DNA of 64,000 bases from Progne subis subis (Eukaryota; Chordata; Aves; Passeriformes; Hirundinidae): assembly GCA_022316685.1 (NCBI GenBank), contig JAKJHU010001352.1:1-64000 (forward strand), in the 5' to 3' direction. The translations under genes were made by a program, and so were the position numbers. This document shows positions 24,598-36,429 of this stretch, in pieces. Position 1 is the first letter of the stretch, and each line of letters starts with the position of its first letter. The notes beneath the pieces are model-generated. The model was not told the origin of the DNA, did no database searches, and worked only from the letters and a program-made list of their open reading frames with translations.

Positions 24598-24980
24598 GCT
24601 CCAACTGTGGTTGTTCAGCCTGGAGAAAAGGAGGCTCAGGGAGAACCTTCTGGCTCTCCACAACTCCCTGACAGGAGGGTGCAGCCAAGTGGGGCTCTGA
24701 TCCCCAAAAACAAAGGACAGGACAAGAGGAAATGGCCTCAACTTGCAAATTTAATTTGGCCTCAAATTTGGAAATTAGGGAAAATTTCTCCATGGAAAAG
24801 GCTGCAAAGCATTGTAACAGGTTGCCCAGGGCAGTGGTGGAGTCAGCATGCCTGAAGTGTTCAAAAGACACGTTGATATGGCACTTGGTTTAGTGCTGAA
24901 CAAGGTGGTGGTGGTGGATGAGGTTTGGATGATTGTAAAAGCCTTTCCCAGCCTTTAGGGTTCTATGATTCCATGATTCT
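24598..24980 (+). mobile_element. CR1 LINE 3' fragment
   Basis: About 380 bp with the characteristic avian CR1 3' end. It runs through 'cagcctggagaaaaggaggc', 'aggacaagaggaaatggcc', 'ggttgcccagggcagtggtgg' and 'gtgttcaaaagacac', and finishes in the octamer-like tail 'ttctatgattccatgattct'. It is 5'-truncated, as most CR1 copies are, and keeps no ORF2. It is strong evidence that this is a bird (or at least sauropsid) genome. Confidence 0.9.
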
Positions 24981-27900
24981 AAACCCGCCAGTGATAACAG
25001 AACCTAATTTCTCGTTGTGTAAATAACTTGGGTCACTCTCTGATGTCCATCCTCCATCCATGATGTCCATCCATCCATTGTCCATCCTCCAGTGCATCTT
25101 CCAGAACATGGAAGGAATAAACCAGGTGTGAAAAGTGGAGAAGGAAAATGAGCCCTTCCTTTGGGAAGGGAACAGAAGATTCTGCCACATCCAGAGGGGA
25201 GGAGAAAAAGGAAAAGGGTTTGAGAAGCTGAAGTAGTGGCAGAGGGAGAAGAAATAAGAGGCGAGAGAAATGGTTTGTGGCCATGAATTGCAGAGCAGGC
25301 AGAGGACACCAGTGACCCAAAGAGTTTGGCACCTCCTTGCCATTAGGCAGCTGATCCCTAAAATTCATCTCTGCTCAAAGGGCATACACAGCCTGGCTCA
25401 CCCAGCCCAGGTGCAGGAGGAGCATGAGGAAAACGGGGGATGGAACTACCTGAGTGTTTGCAGCAGGTTTTGCAGCCTGTGCTCAGCACCTTGGTCCTGG
25501 TTGCACTGTTCCCAGACACCAACACCATTAGATCAGGAGGGAGCTGATTTAATCAGTTATTAAAATAGTCAAATCATTTGATTTAAATGATAAGGACCAT
25601 TTTAATTTTGCTGCTGCTGCTCAGAAGGCAGAGGATTGGACTGAAGCCGGAGCTTTTGAGGAAAGGCCAGATAGTGACAGGCAGGGCCAGGGAATGAAAA
25701 CGTGGCACCACCTCCATTTGGGAAGAATTATTTGCCCAGAAGGAGCCCAGCTCCAGAGAAACATCTCTGGAACCTCTTCAACACAAATAGTAGGGAGTTC
25801 ATTCGTACAGCAAAAGATTTTCCTGGCCTCATTTACCCCTCCACATTCACTACACCTCTTCATTTCAAAAGCCACCACGGGAGCACTCTGCGCCGGAAGG
25901 CTCCTGCTTTGCACCAAGATGTTCTCTGTTCTGCTGCTGCTCCGTGCATCTTCTGGCTCCCTACCGCTGAAGGAAAAGAAATCTGTTTCCAAGACACAAA
26001 CTGCTTTGTGTAAACCACAGCCACGAGCTGCTGGCTGCGTGCTGTCCCAGCCCAGCGGTGCCTCCTTCCCCAGCACAGAGCTCTCCATCAGCGCGGCTCC
26101 AGGGGTGTGTTGCTATTAGGTCATGTCACCAGGGACTGGAAAGCACCAGACTGTGCCCCGTGTCTTAAAAATCCAGATGTGTGGTGATTATCTCATGATA
26201 GCCATCAGAGGTCCTGTTGTGATGATATTTCTAATACTTTAGCCTTCAGGAGTTCTTAGGCTGGGATCAGCCTGTGCTGGGAGCTGGAGCAAGCTGTGTG
26301 CTCAGGTCTGCTGTGTGAAACAGCCACTGAGGTCCTGGTGCTGCCTGCTCCCTGAAAAGATGGAGGTGTTACGTTTTCCTGAGTGCACATGGTGTAACCA
26401 GATCATTTCCAGTTGGGAGGATGGATAGCAACGCTCCAACCACTGATATCACTAAGTATAGTTGCATGAGATGAAATAAGAATACCCTTACTGTTAATCA
26501 CACTCGCCTTTTTATTACCTGATTCTATGGTAATAGGTTGTTATAGTTCTCATGTTCTTTCTGTATGTTGATCATCCTGGGGGCTGCAGCTGCAGCACGA
26601 GTGGAAGCACCCGGGGAAATGACTCACCTCCCTCGGGCCAGACGTGGATTTTGACCCAGCAAACCAGAGGAACACTGACACAAAGGTGGAGTGTTGTGTT
26701 ATTCAGGGAACAAAGCGTCACAGCAAATGAGTGCCTTGAGTTTGGTGTGTTCCTTAATAGACTTGTGAAGTAAGCACGAAGGAAATGTCCTTACTGTTTA
26801 TTACAAAAGCTCAAGTGTACAAACACTGGCAGCTGCGGCCGATCTGAAGGATGCTGTGGTTACACCAGGCAGTGCCCCACTCTGCTGCTGGGAGTCTCTA
26901 GCCCCACACAGAGCTTGTTCAGGTTTCAAGAGACAGCAGGAGGCTCCTTTTTTCTTGATGCTTCTTAAAAATCCCTCCCCTCTTCCCACTAAACGTACTA
27001 GCACTGTTGGATGCAGCTGCCAGCAGCACGATTTCACCTTCTGCCGAGCTCGCAGGGCCCCGCAGGAGGGACGCCTGTGAGCCCTGCGACTTGCACTCTT
27101 TGCAGTCATGTCCCAGGACACTCCTGGCACTGCTAACACGTTTCTCCCTCTGCAGTTTGCAGTAATAGCAGCATCCAAGCTCTTGCAAAGGATGGGTTTA
27201 GCCCCGGTGAGCTTCCAAGGACTCCTCCCTTGAAGCGGCAGATGCATCGGGCTCTGAAGTGTCCCTGTACCCTCCGAGTTTCAGAAGGAGCTTGGAAGAC
27301 AGGCAACCTTCCCCTAACCACCCCAAAGAGCAGAGAAGATGCCCTCCATCCCCCTTTCCCGGAGCTGGGAGGTGGAAAGGAGGAGGCTGGCATGGCAGTG
27401 AAGGGCAGGTTTGTGGCTGTCCCACTTCCAGCAGTTTCTGCTGTCCCCACTGGCCTTGCGGGAGCTCTGCGGCTTCTCCCTGCGAGAACACCCCCTGAAA
27501 AAACCCTCTTCCTCCGTGCAGAACTCAGAAGTAATGCACAATGTCTCTCCTTCCCAGAAAGCAGGCTGTGTGAGTGTGTTTGCACATGTGCGTGCGCCAA
27601 GTTTTAGCCCAAGGAGAGTTTTATACCTGACTTACAACCCGCTGAAAGAATTTTATTATGGAAGCAGTGACATAGCTTGATAGTAATGCACACACACCAC
27701 TGCAGTGCCTGGGGTTTACAAGGCTTTGATGAGGTGTGTGTACAGCAGGTGACATCCCCAGCACAGGCAGAGCTGGCAGCACCTGGCTGGGAGCCTTCCA
27801 GCAAGGGGCTGGTGGCCCCAGGGTGTCTGGCAGCGCTCTGGAGGTGGCTCCTCACACAGCAGACCTGGGAAAGGGACAAGGACACGAGTTCAAATAGCTC

Positions 27901-28447
27901 ACGGTCGGCAGGAGTTCCTTCACGTGAGAAATCCTTCTCCTTATTTCTGATGGGCACCAACAAAACCAGTTTTGTGGGTGCAGCTATTGATCAGCTTCAG
28001 GTGAGTTCAAGGCAGAACTCCTCCTCCAAGCCCTGGCGAGGATTATCTGCTCTGTAGTGTGCCCACTGGCATCAGAGCCTTGCAGCAGTGCGTTTCTGCT
28101 GCCATGGGCCGTGAAATGAGATGTCCTGGCTGGTGCTGTCGTGTTTGAAGGAGCTGGGACACCTCTGAACAGCCAGGTAACTCTGGAGCATCCCTGGGGA
28201 CCAGGGATTAATTAGAATATAAAATTTCATCAACAATGGTCTTGCATTAATGCTGCTAAGAGGATAAATTCTTCCATTACCCTGTGGTTTCTGAGGGTGC
28301 AGTCATGGCTAAAGCTGGACTGGAGGCAAGAAAGAGAAATTTTGGCCAATTGGTCTCTAATTCATGCGTGGGAGGCATTCAGCACCCAGTCTGCTTTGCA
28401 GAAAAAGTAGAGGTGAGGGGCTATTGTAAAAAAAATGTGTTTGTGCT
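24981..28447. other. Host sequence, no gene recognised
   Basis: Ordinary-complexity DNA with a short CATCC-rich patch (about 25045-25090). Overlapping frames of 90-155 codons occur on both strands (for example minus 26801-27247 and 27133-27600) without motif support. I see no tRNA, rRNA or obvious conserved exon. It ends at an inverted ERV-L LTR. Confidence 0.5.
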
Positions 28448-29115
28448 TGTCCTGGTTTGGAGACAAATTTGGGGGAAAACTCCTGTATAGGATCCCTCTG
28501 GGAAGCAAACCCAAGTGGCCCCTCCCTCCAACCAGTCCGAAAAAAAAACCTCTTTGGAGAAAAGTGGAAAAAACTATTTTACTAAACAAATAAAGTGCAT
28601 ACAAGTATAAAGAATGAATAATATGAAACAATAAAACCTCTTCTGAAGTGAGATGGCAAATTGAGAAAGTCCTTGCCGTGGGTGGAGCTCGGCTCTCTCT
28701 CAGTCTCTCCTCAGTCCCAGTCCCTCCGGCGCTGCTGGAAAATGCCGAGCTCCAGGCCCCGGTGGGCCGCAGCTGCAGCCCCCAGTGCTCCCCTGGGTTT
28801 TCAGTCCAGAGCAGGTTTAAACAGTTCCAAGAAAAAGGGAAAAAAAACAGTCCAGGGAACTTCTCTGCCTTAGCTAGCTGAAACTAACTAAAAGCAAAAA
28901 AAAAAAAAAAAATAAATCTCTGTCCTGCAGTCTCTCCAAGCCTCCGCTGAACACCCCGTCCGCAGAAGAATGTGGAGGAGTCAGGCAGTTTTCTCAAAAC
29001 AAACTCTGCGCTTCTCCTTGCTCTTAGAACCAGTCTGAAAGGCACAGGACTCAATATACAGCACAAACAGAAGGGACGATTGGGGATACAAACATCATAA
29101 AGTTACCCAAGGACA
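28448..29115 (-). repeat. Inverted solo ERV-L LTR
   Basis: A 668-bp LTR in the opposite orientation to those of ERV-L A. On the plus strand it starts TGTCCTGG and ends CCAAGGACA. It carries the long homopolymer run (about 28895-28912) and the same diagnostic bases as the LTR at 19048-19722. No ERV-L coding region and no target duplication accompany it (gtgct left, gaggg right). It abuts the gamma ERV LTR at 29123. Confidence 0.9.
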
Positions 29116-29122
29116 GAGGGAT

Positions 29123-29613
29123 CGAGAGGAATGACAAGATTTGTCTTTACAAACAAGCCCTGGGTCTGCTGGTAGATCAAACGAGCACTGAGAGAGAAGC
29201 GAAACAATGGGAAGGACTTCTACTGATTGATGAATGGAAAAGAAGATACTTGCCTTTACAAACAAACCATAGGTTTGTAAGTGAAACTGAATATTGAAAG
29301 ATGAAAGCAACAATGGGGAAAACCCATAAATCCTACAAAAACTAAAAATTAGGGGGGTTACACATTAAAAGGGGAATCTTAGGCATTTTGGGAAGTCTGT
29401 ACCTCTCAAGTACCTCAGCCAATGGGGAAAGAGAGAGGGAAATGCGGCCAGGAAATTATTGGGATAAAAAAGGAGGCCTCGTCCTCCGAAACACTGAGAG
29501 ACCCCAGGGGAAATGCCCCATGGCCTCTCCCTTTATTCAAATAAAGTAAAAGGACTCCTCTGTCTCCTTTTTGGACATAAACCTCTGGTGTGCGTGGATT
29601 AATTTTCCTAACA
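29123..29613 (+). repeat. Gamma ERV 3' LTR of unit B (body missing)
   Basis: A 491-bp copy of the gamma LTR, inverted relative to unit A, ending CCTAACA and followed by acac at 29614-29617. That is the complement of the GTGT target duplication of units A and C. The few purines before it (gagggat) look like the end of the polypurine tract, so it is the 3' LTR. The rest of the provirus is replaced by the ERV-L LTR. The 5' base is mutated (CG for TG). Confidence 0.85.
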
Positions 29614-29617
29614 ACAC

Positions 29618-30180
29618 AATCAGCTGAGAAGGTGGCACTCTGAAAACAGAACTGACACTGACTGAAAATGAACGGGACAGAAATCAATAACCCTGAATGT
29701 CTGATTGACTATCAAATACATCCCACTCACCCAGCCCCACACAATCCTAATCCCATTGCTCCAAATTTGGATCCCACATCTCCCAATCTCCTTCCAACCC
29801 CATCTCACCCTGGAAGCTGTGGAATCGAGTAAGTTGGGCATGGGATTGAGTTTTTCTGAGGTGGGAACAAGCCATTTGGGGTGGGATTGAACCCTGTCAG
29901 TTAAATTTGAGTTGTTCTCAGAGGGATTGGAGTGATTTTGAGCTGACAGAACAATTCCTCTTGGCTTCTGGAGTGCAAAGAGAGGTAGAAGAGAAAAAAA
30001 TTAGAGCCAAAAAAAGGATAAGCAGCCAGGTGTCTTCACAACATGGACCACAGGGAATGTGGGATCACCAGGCTCTCATGCAACCTCCAGTGGGGGATGC
30101 AGTTGGAGCAGAGCACGAAGCTCTTCCTGCACTCAGGGCACTCACAGGGCTTCCCTTACTGGTGCCTCCGTTGGTGTCTG
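29618..30180 (-). other. 3' flank of ZNF gene B
   Basis: Inverted homologue of 4577-5113 and 50577-51107. It probably contains the 3' untranslated region. No clear AATAAA is seen before the LTR, whose own signal lies on the opposite strand. Confidence 0.5.
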
Positions 30181-30181
30181 G

Positions 30182-31650
30182 TCATATGAGACCTCCGTGA
30201 AAAGCTCTTCCCACACTGGGGACACTCGTGGGGCCTCTCCCAGTGTGGATGTGCCGGTGGTTGGAGAGCGTGGAGTTCCGTGTGAAGCCCTTCCCACAGT
30301 CAGGACAGCGGAAGGGCCTCTCCTCTGTGTGAATCCGCTGGTGCAGGAGGAGCTTGGAGCTCGTGCAGAACCTCTTGCTGCATTTATCACACTCATAAGG
30401 CCTCTCCCCAGTGTGGGTCCTCTGGTGGTGAATCAGGGCCCAGCTCCGTATGAAGCTCATCCCACATACATCACACTCGTGGGGCCTCTCCCCGGTGTGG
30501 ATGCGCCTGTGGTTGATGAGGGTGGAGTTGAGCTTGAAGCTCTTCCCACAGTCGGGGCAGCGGAAGGGCCTCTCCTCTGTGTGTGTCTGCTGATGTTCAA
30601 GGAGATGGGAGCTGGTCAGAAACCCCTTCTCACACTCAGAACACTTGTAGGGCCTCTCCCCAATGTGGATCCTTTGGTGCATGGTCAGGTAGCTACGGTG
30701 CCTGAAACACTTCCCACATTCCCCACACTTGTATGGCCGTTCCCCAGTGTGGATCTTCTGGTGCTGGGTTAGGTTGGAGCTCTGTCTGAACCTCTTCCCA
30801 CATTCTCCACACTCATAGGGCCTCTCCCCAGTGTGGATCCTCTGGTGCCGCATCAGCCTGGAGCTCTGCCTGAAGCTCTTCCCACATTCCCCACAATCGT
30901 AGGGCCTCTCCCCAGTGTGGATGCTCTGGTGGCAGATAAGGCTGGAGCTGTGGCTGAACCTCTTCCCACATTCTCCACACTCATAAGGCCTCTCCCCTGT
31001 GTGGATCCTCTGGTGATAGATCAGGCTGGAGCTGTGTCTGAAGCTCTTCCCACATTCCCCACACTCGTAGGGACGTTCGTCTGTGTGAATCCTCTGGTGG
31101 CGAAGCAGGTGGCTCCGCCAGCTGAAGCTCTTCGCACACCCAAAGCACTTGTGGGGCTTCTCCCCATCATGAAGCTGCTCATGGACCACCAGGTCTGAGC
31201 TCTGGCTCCATCTCTGGCCGCCTTCCTGGCACAGGGTGGCTCTTTCCTCCTCAGATCCTCGTGATCTGCTTTTGCAGTCTCTTCTCACGAGGGATCGCCA
31301 GGACTTTTCCTCCCCGTTGGATTCCTGCCCCGTGGAGCCGCTCAAAACGGCCTCTTCCACGAGGATCTGCCGTGGGGATTTGTCCTCCCTGGTCTCCATG
31401 CTCAGCTCCTTGTCTGGGGGAGGAAGGACAAGGAGAGGATGGGATTTGCCTCCGTGCCAGAGGGAAGGGGAAGGAGATCCCCTCAGTGCGTCCCCGGCAG
31501 GACGGCGTCGGCTGCGGGGTTGTCCTGCAGCCGGGGCCATGCTGGGCTGGGAGATGGAGCAGGAGAGAGGGGGAAAGGGGCACTGACTTCCTCCTCACCT
31601 GCCTGGCTGTCCTGGGGCACCTTCCTCTTCCTCACAGCCTCCTCCTCCAT
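30182..31650 (-). CDS. C2H2 zinc-finger protein, unit B (two coding exons, 11 intact fingers)
   Basis: This is the best-preserved ZNF copy. Coding parts are 31599-31650 (17 codons plus one base, [17 protein letters not shown], donor ggcag|gtgagg) and 30182-31413 (acceptor cccccag), 427 residues in total. An acidic/basic N-terminal spacer ([12 protein letters not shown]...) leads to 11 fingers with the C-X2-C-X12-H-X3-H pattern and TGERP-type linkers. A 12th finger, present in unit C as [14 protein letters not shown], is lost here to a 1-bp deletion near 30241, and the protein ends in an out-of-frame tail. Helix positions -1, 2, 3 and 6 are, for example, Q-S-R-R (finger 4), Q-S-N-Q (5), H-S-Y-M (6) and T-S-H-E (7). 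Predicted role: nuclear sequence-specific DNA binding. No KRAB, SCAN or BTB domain is visible. The start codon is chosen because the exon is shared by all copies. Expression is unproven. Confidence 0.8.
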
Positions 31651-31779
31651 CCTGCAAAGGTCTGGGAATGGGAAATCCTGTCTGGGGGGAGAACAAGGGA
31701 TGAGCACGTTGAGTTTGAAGGTCTCTGTGCCCAAGTCCATCTCTAGAAGTCACCGGGTATCTGGGGTCCATAAAAAACA

Positions 31780-32050
31780 GGCAATTGGGAGAGAGTGGAT
31801 CTACACTGGGATCAACTGGGAGTGACTGGGAACATGATGAGAGGGACTGGGACTATTCCAGGGGCACCTGGGATAATACTGTGAGGAACTGGGAACAACT
31901 GGAACTTTGATGGAGGAAATTGTGATCCTACTGGGATCACAGTGGGAACAGCTGTGGCCATGCTGGGGAGAACTGGGATCACACTGAAGGTGATGGGAAT
32001 CCTACTGGGATTGACTGGGAGTGGCTGTGAGCAACTGGAATCATGCTGAG
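31780..32050 (-). repeat. Minisatellite 2, short version in unit B
   Basis: Inverted counterpart of 2010-2875, with actggga cores every 15-25 bp. It is reduced to about 270 bp and sits just upstream of the first coding exon of gene B. Confidence 0.85.
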
Positions 32051-32059
32051 TGTGGAGTC

Positions 32060-32625
32060 CCTGCAGCCCCTTGCCATAATACCTAGGGCCTGGCCTTGGC
32101 AGGACACATCATAGAGTCACCTGCCCAGCCTGAGACAGAGAACTTCCCAATGGGGCTCTGGACACGATGGTTTGCCTCAGTTTCTCCCCTCCCTGATTCC
32201 CCTGGCCCTTTGGTTTCTCCTTTCCTCTGGGTCTCCATTGGTTTGGGGTTCCCGGGGACTGGCCCCGTTTTCCCTAGAGGACACTGACCTTTCCTGCCCT
32301 TTGCTCTGCCCCCGTGCCTCAAGGTCTTGGGCTGCTGAAGCTCACACTTGAGCTGCAGACCGGCACACGTGCTCCCCTTTCCAATCTGGATTCCCCTTGG
32401 GCTTCTGGAAATAAACCTGGCTGGAACTGATCCAGGGCAAAGGCCTTCTGGCCTCTCCTTGCTGAGCTGCCCACGTGGCGTGTGTGCATGTGTGAGCTTG
32501 ACTGCTTCGCCTGAGCTTCCCCAAGCGGCCTTTCCACCGCAGAGGCTTATCGGCTCTGGGCTTCAGCTCCACTCCCAAAAACCACAACGCAACACGCTTT
32601 GGCCCAAAATTACCCAAATGGGCCT
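32060..32625 (-). other. Non-repetitive intron segment of unit B
   Basis: Inverted copy of 1440-1985 and 47615-48180. Open frames on both strands have no recognised product. Confidence 0.6.
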
Positions 32626-32629
32626 CAAA

Positions 32630-33075
32630 TCTCCAGCACCTGGACTGAGACCCACACCAAGATCAGCACCAGAACCGGCACCAGCACCAAGACTGAGACC
32701 GACACCGAATCCGAGACCGGCACCGACAGCGGCGCTGCTCTGGGACGGGCACCGAGACCAAGACTGGGACCAGAACCGACACCAGAACTGAGAGCGGCAC
32801 CGCTGCAGCACCGGGACCAGGACCGGAACCAGTACACCGGAACTGAGACCGGCGCCACAGAGGCACCGGCACCGGGACTGACACCAAGACCGTAACTGAC
32901 ACCACAACTGGCACTGGCACCAAGACTGAGACCAAGAGCGGCACCGGAACCAGCACCGAGACTGGCACCGCTCCGGGACTGGGACCCAGACTGAGACTGG
33001 CACTGGGAGCACTCCGGGACCAAGACTGACACCGCTACCGGCACTGGGACCTGGACTGCGCTGAGATCAACACTG
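32630..33075 (-). repeat. Minisatellite 1, unit B
   Basis: Inverted copy of 985-1435, seen on the plus strand as 'gagaccggcaccgagac'-type units. It opens spurious long frames in several registers. Confidence 0.85.
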
Positions 33076-33079
33076 AGAC

Positions 33080-34140
33080 CGGGACTGAAGACACCAAAGA
33101 AGGGCTCAAAAGTCACCAAAAACACCCCTCAAGAGACCAAAAAGTGGCAGACAATGGCCCCAAAATTATCAAAAACTGACTAGAAATGTACCCAAAATTA
33201 CAAAAAACTGGCTCAAAATGACAGAAAACAGCACAAAAAATGACCAAAAATCCCTTTAAATGTACCCAAAATGAGACAAAATTGTCCCAAATTACCCAAT
33301 ATGACAGAAAACACCACAAAATGGATAAAAATGGCCCAAAAGTGACCAAAAATGACTCAGAAGTGACAGGAAATGCCTCAAATGCTGCACAATGGAGGAG
33401 AGGCTGGAGGAACACAGAATCCCGAAAATGCAAAAAAATTGTCCAAAATTGCATCAAAAAAGCATAATTGAAAATAAAAAATGAAAAGAGCATTAAAAGG
33501 GCTAAAAGAAAGGAAAACCTTGAAAATTCCTCCAAAAATGCCAGTAATATTCCCCACATTTCAAAAAATTCACCAAACCAAACAAAAAACATCCAGAGAA
33601 TGAAAAAAAAACCAAAAAAACCAAACCAAAAAAACACCACACACACAAAAGAAACCCCAAAAAACCAAACCACAACCAAACCAAAAAAACACTTGAAATG
33701 CCCAGAAATATATTAAACACACCTCCCCTCCATCCAATCCCCTAAATTCTGCCCAGAATTCCCAAAATCCCTGAAAATTCCCAGAATGTCCTACACTTGC
33801 TCTTGATGAAGGGCTGGAGCAGGCAAGACTTGCTGGTGCTGGCGCTGCCAATCACCAAGAACTTGAGGAGGAAATCTGGAAAAAAATTCCCACATTTGGA
33901 CCCAAATTGCCAAGACTTCCTACATTTGGACCTAAAATTCCCCAAGTTTCAAATTTTTGGATACAAAATTCCCCCAAAATCCTCTCCGGAGATCTCAAAA
34001 TCCCCACACTTGGACCTGAAATTCCCCAAATTCCTGCATTTGCCTCAAAATTCAAAAAATATCCGAACAGAAAACCCCAAATTGCCACATCTGGACCCCA
34101 AAAATTCCCAATACAGAGCCAAAATTCCAAAAAAATCCCC
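33080..34140 (-). repeat. A/C-rich (sense T/G-rich) intron sequence of unit B
   Basis: Inverted equivalent of 1-960. It includes an A/C-rich low-complexity run at about 33585-33690 and diverged 'aaaatgaccaaaa' units. No coding potential. Confidence 0.7.
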
Positions 34141-34149
34141 TTGAAGAAC

Positions 34150-34690
34150 CCCAAACTTTCCGTATAGAGATACTGAAACCTCCCAGACCCTCCTGGACCC
34201 TTTCTTGGCTCCCCTAGACCCCTTTAGAGCCTCTAGAGCACCCCCAGATCCCCTCAAATCCCCTATAGGGACTCCTAGAGACCCCCCCAGATCCCCCACA
34301 GGGACACCCAGCCCCCCTGGACCCTCTATAGATCCCCCAGAGATTCCCTATAGCGCCCTCAGACCCTCTCTGGAGACCCCTAGACACCCCCAAATCCCCC
34401 ATAGGGACCCACAGACACCCCCAGACCTCCCGGAACTGCTAGAGGCTCCCCAGACCCCTATAGATCCCCAATAGACCCCTCAAACCAACAAAGACCCTAA
34501 AGAGACCCCTCGACCCCCTATAGGACCACCAGAGCCCCTTTACGGACTCCTCTGGACCCTCTAGAGATACCTCAGACCCCTAGAGAGCCCCTATAGCACC
34601 CCATAAACCCCTTAAGGAGACCCAGACCCCCCCAAATCCCCTAGAGACCCCCAGGCCCACTCAGACCCCTCAGGATCCCCGAGAGATCCC
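34150..34690 (-). repeat. G-rich (sense strand) minisatellite next to promoter B
   Basis: On the gene's sense strand this is dense runs of GGG in units like 'ggggtctctaggggatttgg', about 20 bp with drift. It begins directly downstream of the CpG promoter and matches 45540-46080 in unit C. Strong G skew on the non-template strand is the pattern associated with R-loop and G-quadruplex formation. Confidence 0.75.
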
Positions 34691-35010
34691 CCATTACCCC
34701 ACCGTAGGTCTCACACACGCGGAGCCCCGTCGCGGACCAGGAGCAAAGATGGCGGCACTCCGGGGAAGCAACTTCCGAGCACTCTGCGCATGCGCCGGAG
34801 ACAACGCGCCAGCAGATAGGCGGGGCTCAATGGAGAAGAGAGCTGCGGCCAATGAAAGCGCAGGCAAGGAATGAAATGAGGCGGGCTCAGGGAAAGCGCA
34901 GGGCCCGGCAGGGGAAAGGGGCGGGGCCAAGGAAAGGGCGGGAAGGAGGAGGAGAGTGGGCGTGGCCAAGGGGACGCGCCCTCCTCCAAGGGCTCGCTTT
35001 GCCCTAAAAT
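34690..35010 (-). promoter_or_regulatory. CpG-island promoter of ZNF gene B
   Basis: GC- and CpG-rich segment with a compact motif set, in sense (minus) order: GC boxes (plus-strand ggggcggggc near 34918, gggcgtggc near 34968), CCAAT (34849-34853), NRF1-like gcgcatgcgc (34786-34795), ETS-like acttccg (34771-34777), and a YY1-like aagatggcggc (34746-34756) typical of sites just downstream of a start site. A possible donor follows (ctacg|gtggg near 34706). There is no TATA box. Exon 1 is probably untranslated and spliced to the ATG exon at 31650. The motifs match 45190-45530 in unit C. Confidence 0.7.
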
Positions 35011-35035
35011 CACCCAAAAGGGTCTGAAATCTCCG

Positions 35036-35760
35036 GCACCGAGACCGAGATCAGCACCAGAACCGACACCAGCACCAAGACTGAGACCGACACCAGAACC
35101 GAGATTGGTACCGCTCTGGTGCTGGCACTGGGACCGAGACCGAGACCGAGACCAAACCCGGCACCAGAAGCGGTGCAGGGACCAAGACTGACACCAAGAG
35201 GGACACTGGGACCGGCACCGGGAATGCTTTGGAACCGGCACCGGCGGCGGGAGCGCTCCAGGACTGCTCCAGGACTGCGGCCAGAACCGAGACCGGGAGC
35301 ACGCCAGGACTGAGACCAAGAGCGGCACCGGAAACCAGCACCGAGACTGGAACTGCTCCGGCACGGAGACTGAGATTGGCACTGGGAGCACTCCGGGACC
35401 AAGACCGGCACCGGCTCCGGTACCGGGAACGCTCCGAAACAGAGTCCGAGTCTGAGACTGAGACCAGGAGTGGAACGGGAACCGGCACCGGCACCAAGAA
35501 TGGCACCGCTCCGGGATCGAGATCGACCCTGGGACCGGAATCAGCACCGGGAGCGCTCCGGGACTGGGACTTGAGACTGGAGGCGGCACCGGGACGGGGA
35601 TCGGACCCCGAATCGCTCCAGGATTGGCTCCAGGATCGCTCCAGGGCCGCCGCATTCGCTCCGGGCAGTTTTGGCCGCACACCCGGGCGGGACTGGGAGG
35701 GAGCCCTGGGCCGGGCGGGACCGCCTCGGTTCGCGTCATTCCGGTGCAGCCATCCCGCTC
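35036..35760 (-). repeat. Minisatellite 1-type array upstream of promoter B
   Basis: 'gagaccgagatcagcacc'-type units, inverted counterpart of about 44470-45180. It generates frames up to 402 codons (34711-35919) that are repeat artefacts. Confidence 0.8.
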
Positions 35761-35925
35761 CATATGATCCCAGTTTGTATGATCCCAGTCTCTGTGGTTC
35801 TGATCCATGCGCTGCCAGCCTGTGAAATCCCAGTCCGTGTGATCCCAGTGTGTACAATCCCAGCCTACAAGGTGCCAGTCCGCATGATCCCAGTCTGTCT
35901 GGTCCTGCATGGCACACACTCCAGG
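35761..35925 (-). repeat. Minisatellite 3-type block, B arm
   Basis: Units such as 'tgatcccagtctg' ending at the complement of 'tgtgccatgcaggacc'. Inverted match to 44300-44465, and related to the array at 12288. Confidence 0.75.
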
Positions 35926-36425
35926 GCTGCCAGTCTCGGTGCCAGGCCCGGTTTCAGTCCCGGCCTCAGTCTCGGTCTCGGATCAGTGCCGGTCCCAGTG
36001 TCGGTACCACTGCCTGTCTTGGTCCCGGAGTGCTCTCAGTGCCAATCTCATTCTCGGTCCCAGTACCAGAGCGGTGCCAGTCTTGGTGCTGGTTCCGGTG
36101 CCGCTCTTGGTCTCAGTCTTGGTCCCAGTTCCAGTTCTGTTGCCAGTTTCAGTCTTGGTCTCGGTCTCAGTCCCAGTGCCTGTGCAGTGCCGGTCTCAGT
36201 TCTGTCGTTGGTTCTGGTCCTAGTGTTGGCCCGGCTCCCGGAGCAGTGTCGGTGTCGGTTCTGGTGTCGGTTCTGGTCCCAGTGTTGGTCTCAGTGCCGG
36301 TCCCAGAGCAGCGCCGCTCTTGGTGCCAGGCTCAGATCCGGTGTCAGTCTCAGTCTTGGTGCTGGTGCCGGTTCTGGTGCTGATCTTGGTCTTGGCCTCT
36401 GTCTCAGTTGTGGTCACGGAGATTT
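35926..36425 (-). repeat. Minisatellite 1-type array, outer B arm
   Basis: 'ggtctcagtcttggt'-type units, inverted counterpart of 44050-44300 but longer (about 500 bp against 250 bp), so the arms differ by array contraction or expansion. Confidence 0.8.
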
Positions 36426-36429
36426 TAGG

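Noticed and set aside
34711..35919. 402-codon minus-strand frame, with similar long frames at 35010-35917 and 44298-45227
   Set aside because: Produced by minisatellites lacking stops in several frames. Products are monotonous Val/Ser/Gly/Arg/Pro strings open in overlapping registers.
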